Source of the DNA: Panagrolaimus kolymaensis
Lineage: Eukaryota > Nematoda > Chromadorea > Rhabditida > Panagrolaimidae
Length of the DNA: 64,000 nucleotides
NCBI GenBank assembly: GCA_028622995.1
Contig: JAJQJQ010000047.1
Span: 62,001 to 126,000 of the forward strand
Direction: 5' to 3'
A program made the translations under genes and the position numbers. This document shows positions 59,683 through 64,000 of this stretch, piece by piece. The notes below the pieces were generated by a model that searched no databases, was not told where the DNA came from, and saw only the letters and a list, made by a program, of their open reading frames with translations. Positions within the stretch are counted from its first letter, which is position 1. Each line of letters begins with the position of its first letter.

Positions 59683-60663
59683 TTATATATATGTAAAAAA
59701 GGTATGGGTAGTTAGCAGTTTGAAAAACCCGGCCGATTGTTTGATTTTTCTATTTATAGATTCTGGGGTAGTTTCATATGGAGATTACGGGAAAATTAGT
59801 CTTTTTATCATAAGTAAAGATATGCTAATTCAAAAAGTTTTCGTAAAGGTTTGTAAAACCGGGACTTAGCCATTTTTTCACGTTTTTTTTATCATTTCAA
59901 ACTTAGTTTGCTCAAATCGTCAATTAGGTGTATTTATCAAACTCAAAAGTCCGGAAAATATTCCTGTAGCAAATTTCATGTAGTATTTGATTTTTATAAA
60001 TTCAACATAATACAACTTGACGGAAATGAGTTCATTTGGGTTTGAATATGTAAATTTTCTCCAAATTTTTTCAATCACTTTTTCTCTTTTGTTGATTTGG
60101 CGCAGTGGGATGAAAATTTTTTTGAGGCAAAGGAATTGAAAAGTTCGAGTTTTTGATGGTTTTTTTGATGGAACTTCATAGGTTTTATTTATATGTATTA
60201 AGGGAATAATTTTTTAATAATTTTTTATAATTATTGGACATAATAAATATGCAAATTTTTCGAGAAATTTTTATAAATTAAGAAATTTTTAGTGATTGAA
60301 GTGATTTAACTTTGAATTTATGGATTAATTATTTTGTACAGATATCGGGTGGATTTTTTTGACGGTTCTCTAATACCCATTTTGGGTGGATTTTTTAACG
60401 GTTCTCATTAATCCAATTTGGGTGGATTTTTTAACGGTTCTCTAATACCAATTTGGGTGGATTTTTTAACGGTTCTCATTAATCCAATTTTTTGGTGAAT
60501 TAGGAAATCAAAGGCTTTTCAAGCGCAATGGTTCTTTAAGGACCTCAAACCCGAAGGGCTAGCATCAGCTCTTAGTCGTCCAAGGTGATTATCAACTTTG
60601 GTGAAGCCCTTTAATACGGTTCTCTATTTTTTTAGTTCTGTAACCTAAACGGTTCTCCTAGTT
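59683..60663 (+). repeat. A12 unit (gamma)
   Basis: 981 bp; like A4 it leads into a B unit. From here to the window end the order gamma-B-delta-B repeats the order of 44159-50425. Confidence 0.9.
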
Positions 60664-62318
60664 CCTCTAAACACAGAAAAATTTATGGGAGGTTCCCATC
60701 CTATTAAAGTGGTTAGTAACTATCTTAAAACTAATAATATATCATTATTTAATGCTATTTATCATAATATCTTGGCTTTTTAACAATTAATTAGCATAAT
60801 TTAAAGTTTTTCGCGAAAATCTCAGTTTTTTGACTAAAACTTTTTTTCCATCCAATGGTTTAACTATGAACTTTTGTAACGACATGTAAAAATATATATG
60901 GAATTTGATTTTCCTTGCCGTTTTTCCAATAAAGCCTCTGGGTATTTCAAAATCTTCTGCACAAAATTATTTTAAGGTCCAATTTTTTTTTTCAAAAAAT
61001 CAATGAAAATTTTTTGCAACATGCATTTTCTCTTCCTTTGTCGCATTTGCTCAGTGGTGGAAGGCGGTGAACTTGCGAATGGATGAAAGTTCGAAACCTC
61101 TGCGATGTAAATAATTTTTTTGAATTTCTTTAACTATAAAATGGAGGGGAATATTATAATTAATTATAAAAATAATTTTTGGGTATATTTGGTTAATAAA
61201 TATAAGGATAATTATGGAAAATTAGCATATTTTTTATATTTTTGACCCCAAACAATTATAAAACAATGGAAATTATTTTTAAAAGGGTTTTAAATAAATT
61301 TTTGCATATTTATTTATGCAAAATATCGAAAATTTTGCATAATTATTTTTGTTTTACTTATAAAATGGTGGATAAATTTGGATATTCAAGTGAATTAAGG
61401 TTGATATTAGAGGAGTTTAGGTGGATATTTGAGAAAGTTTGTGTGGATTATCTCTCATGTTTTGGTGAATTTTTAATGGATCTTTTAACTGTTTTTGGTC
61501 TATTTTTATGGATCTTTTGGTGGATATTAGAAGAGCTACGGGTGGATATTTGACAAAGGTTGATCGATCTTTTGTTTTATTGATCTTTTGGGAAATGGAT
61601 GTTTGGATGGATGTTTGGATGGATCTTTATATACCTTTTGGTGGATTATGATGGATCCTCGGGTGGATTTTTTATGGATTTTTGGGTGGATTTTTATCGA
61701 TCTTTGAGTGGATTTTAAAAGATTTTTGGATGGATTTCAATGGTTTGGGTGGACTTTAATAGATCTTTTTATTGTATTTGGTGGATTTTAATGGACATTT
61801 GAAGAGCTTCAGGGTCCACGGGTGGAGAATCTTGGATCTTTTGGTTGATCGATCTTTGGGGTAATGTATCTTTGGTTGATCGATCTTTGGGTGGATGGAA
61901 CTTTTGGTGGATTTTCGATGGTTTTTGTGTTTATGGATTTTGGGTTTATGGATCTGTGAGTGGATTTTTATGGATTTTTACCGTTCTTTGAGTGGATTTA
62001 GAAAAATTCTTGGATTGATTTTGAATGATCCACGGGTTGATTTTTATGGATCTTCGGGTGGGTTATGATAGATCCTTCCGCGGAATTTGAATGATCCTTG
62101 AGTGAATTTCCATGGATCTTTAAACTGTTTTCGGTGGATTTTCGTGGATATTTTGGTGGATATTAGGAGAGCTTCGGGTGGATATTTGACTAAGGTTGAT
62201 CGATCTTTTGGTTGATCGATCTTAGGGTGGATGTATCTTTAGGTGGATTTTTATGGATCTCTTTACTGTTTTGGGTGTATTTCTCGGGATCCTTAAATGG
62301 ATGGATCCTTAAGTGGAT

Positions 62319-62606
62319 GGATCTTTGGGTTGATGGATCTTTGGGTTGATGGATCTTTGGGTTGATGGATCTTTGGGTTGATGGATCTTTGGGTTGATGG
62401 ATCTTTGGGTTGATGGATCTTTGGGTTGATGGATCTTTGGGTTGATGGATCTTTGGGTTGATGGATCTTTGGGTTGATGGATCTTTGGGTTGATGGATCT
62501 TTGGGTTGATGGATCTTTGGGTTGATGGATCTTTGGGTTGATGGATCTTTGGGTTGATGGATCTTTGGGTTGATGGATCTTTGGGTTGATGGATCTTTGG
62601 GTTGAT
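62319..62606 (+). repeat. 18 perfect copies of the 16-bp repeat (B3)
   Basis: 288 bp of GGATCTTTGGGTTGAT. The copy-number change from 16 to 18 is the main difference from B1. Confidence 0.97.
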
Positions 62607-62625
62607 GGAACAAATTCGTCACTTC

Positions 62626-62646
62626 AAGGGGCGCGAAGCGCCCCTT
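62626..62646. repeat. GC-rich hairpin with GAA loop (B3)
   Basis: Third copy of AAGGGGCGC-GAA-GCGCCCCTT, unchanged. Confidence 0.9.
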
Positions 62647-62742
62647 TCATTCTTTTACTATAGATGTTTGGTATCAAAATGAAGTGCTCATTCTCCTTTA
62701 TCTATGTGCCTATATTAATATACGTGGATCCCGTGTCACTGG

Positions 62743-63903
62743 TTATATATATGTAAAAAAGGTATGGGTAGTTAGCAGTTTGAAAAACCCGGCCGATTGT
62801 TTGATTTTTCTATTTATAGATTCTGGGGTAGTTTCATATGGAGATTACGGGAAAATTAGTCTTTTTATCATAAGTAAAGATATGCTAATTCAAAAAGTTT
62901 TCGTAAAGGTTTGTAAAACCGGGACTTAGCCATTTTTTCACGTTTTTTTTATCATTTCAAACTTAGTTTGCTCAAATCGTCAATTAGGTGTATTTATCAA
63001 ACTCAAAAGTCCGGAAAATATTCCTGTAGCAAATTTCATGTAGTATTTGATTTTTATAAATTCAACATAATACAACTTGACGGAAATGAGTTCATTTGGG
63101 TTTGAATATGTAAATTTTCTCCAAATTTTTTCAATCACTTTTTCTCTTTGGTAGCATTGGCGCAATGGGCTGGAATTTTTAGCGATGGTATGAAGGCTCA
63201 AAGTTCGAGTTTCTCATGTTTGCTTTGATGGAAAATCATAGGTTTTGATTATTTGAATGAAAGGGAATATTATTTAAATAATTTTTTAAAATTATTTGGA
63301 TAATTAAATATGCAAATTTTTCCAGAAATTTTCATATTTTTAAGAATTTTTTAGTGATTGAAGGGATTTAATTAAATGAATGAAGGGGAATTATTTTTAA
63401 CCATTTTCGGGTGGATTTTTTTGGCGCTTCTCATTATCCATTTTGTGTGGATTTTTTAATGGTTCTCAAATACCCATTTCGGGTGAATTTTTTAACGGTT
63501 CTCAAATACCCATTTCGGGTGGATTTTTTAACGGTTCTCAAATACCCATTTCGGGTGAATTTTTTAACGGTTCTCAAATACCCATTTCGGGTGAATTTTT
63601 TAACGGTTCTCAAATACCCATTTCGGGTGGATTTTTTAACGGTTCTCAAATACCCATTTCGGGTGGATTTTTTGACGGTTCTCATTAATCCAATTTGGGT
63701 GGATTTTTTAACGGTTCTCATTAATCCAATTTTGGTGAATTAGGAAATCAAAGGCTTTTCAAGCGCAATGATTCTTTAAGGACCTCAAACCCGAAGGGCT
63801 AGCATCAGCTCTTAGTCGTCCAAGGTGATTATCAAATTTGGTGAAGCCCTTTAATACGGTTCTCTATTTTTTTAGTTCTGTAACCTAAACGGTTCTCCTA
63901 GTT
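62743..63903 (+). repeat. A13 unit (delta)
   Basis: 1,161 bp, equal in length and apparently in sequence to A5, including the minisatellite (63401-63740). Confidence 0.9.
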
Positions 63904-64000
63904 CCTCTAAACACAGAAAAATTTATGGGAGGTTCCCATCCTATTAAAGTGGTTAGTAACTATCTTAAAACTAATAATATATCATTATTTAATGCTATTT
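63904..64000 (+). repeat. B4 unit, cut by the window end
   Basis: First 97 bp of a B unit (CCTCTAAACACAG..). Shows the array continues to the right. Confidence 0.9.

Larger units (their letters stand above)
60664..62742 (+). repeat. B3 unit
   Basis: 2,079 bp, 32 bp longer than B1, accounted for by two extra 16-bp units. Otherwise it matches B1, not B2, at the variable AATTCGTCAC site. Confidence 0.9.
40773..64000 (+). repeat. Composite higher-order tandem array (A and B units)
   Basis: The whole right third is one array in a single orientation. A units start TTATATATATGTAAAAAAGG and end in a tail finishing ACGGTTCTCCTAG. B units start CCTCTAAACACAG and end GTGTCACTGG. Order: A1 A2 A3 A4 B1 A5 B2 A6 A7(+insertion) A8 A9 A10 A11 A12 B3 A13 B4 (cut). 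By the sequence after the core, A units sort into alpha (A1, A3), beta (A2, A7, A10), beta-prime (A8, A11), gamma (A4, A6, A9, A12) and delta (A5, A13). Copies of a subtype are nearly identical. The + strand is rich in G and T. The array continues past the window. Confidence 0.95.

Overview
The window looks like nuclear DNA of a very AT-rich nematode, most likely a tylenchid such as Meloidogyne. Four things point there: short introns with GTAAG..TTTTAG borders, a fast-evolving tyrosine phosphatase and an F-box-like paralogue of types expanded in plant-parasitic nematodes, a SoxD gene with the EGL-13 domain layout, and poly-A/T-laden spacers. The species cannot be fixed from the sequence.

Left part (1-14.5 kb): a six-exon protein tyrosine phosphatase on the + strand that is complete in its catalytic motifs but carries an in-frame TAG inside the conserved IA-x-QGP motif; a two-exon F-box-associated-like gene on the - strand; and a ten-exon SoxD (egl-13-like) HMG-box gene on the - strand, coding for about 738 aa across 8 kb. 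All exon junctions proposed here keep the frame.

Middle (14.5-37.1 kb): about 22.6 kb without a gene I can support. It is dense in A/T runs and short simple repeats, with recurring motifs (AAAATGGC, CGACGACAA). It lies upstream of the SoxD start codon, and a splice acceptor sits directly before that ATG, so distant 5' exons, trans-splicing or a large cis-regulatory domain are plausible.

Right part (37.1-64 kb): a divergent Hsp70-like gene is split at about codon 21 by a young Ty3/Gypsy-type LTR retrotransposon. Its 214-bp LTRs look identical, it has a CACTC target duplication, and it keeps one open gag-protease frame with RT/RNase H and the integrase core missing. The end of the first Hsp70-like exon, its 67-bp intron and its second exon are the first element of a >23 kb composite tandem array. 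Thirteen A units (about 1-1.2 kb) each repeat that intron and exon, then carry a tRNA-like stretch, an AT-rich spacer, a 35-bp minisatellite and a fixed tail. Four B units (about 2.05 kb, the last cut by the window) carry a second tRNA-like stretch, a G/T-rich minisatellite that sharpens into 16-18 perfect copies of a 16-bp repeat, and a GC-rich hairpin with a GAA loop. Units form higher-order groups. One unit holds a 2,462-bp insertion with an exact empty site in a sister unit, Helitron-like ends and a 198-bp perfect fold-back.

The array is oriented, G/T-rich on the + strand and composite, which resembles the composite telomeric or subtelomeric repeats reported for Meloidogyne. That identification is inference; the origin of the array from an Hsp70-like gene fragment is read directly from the sequence.
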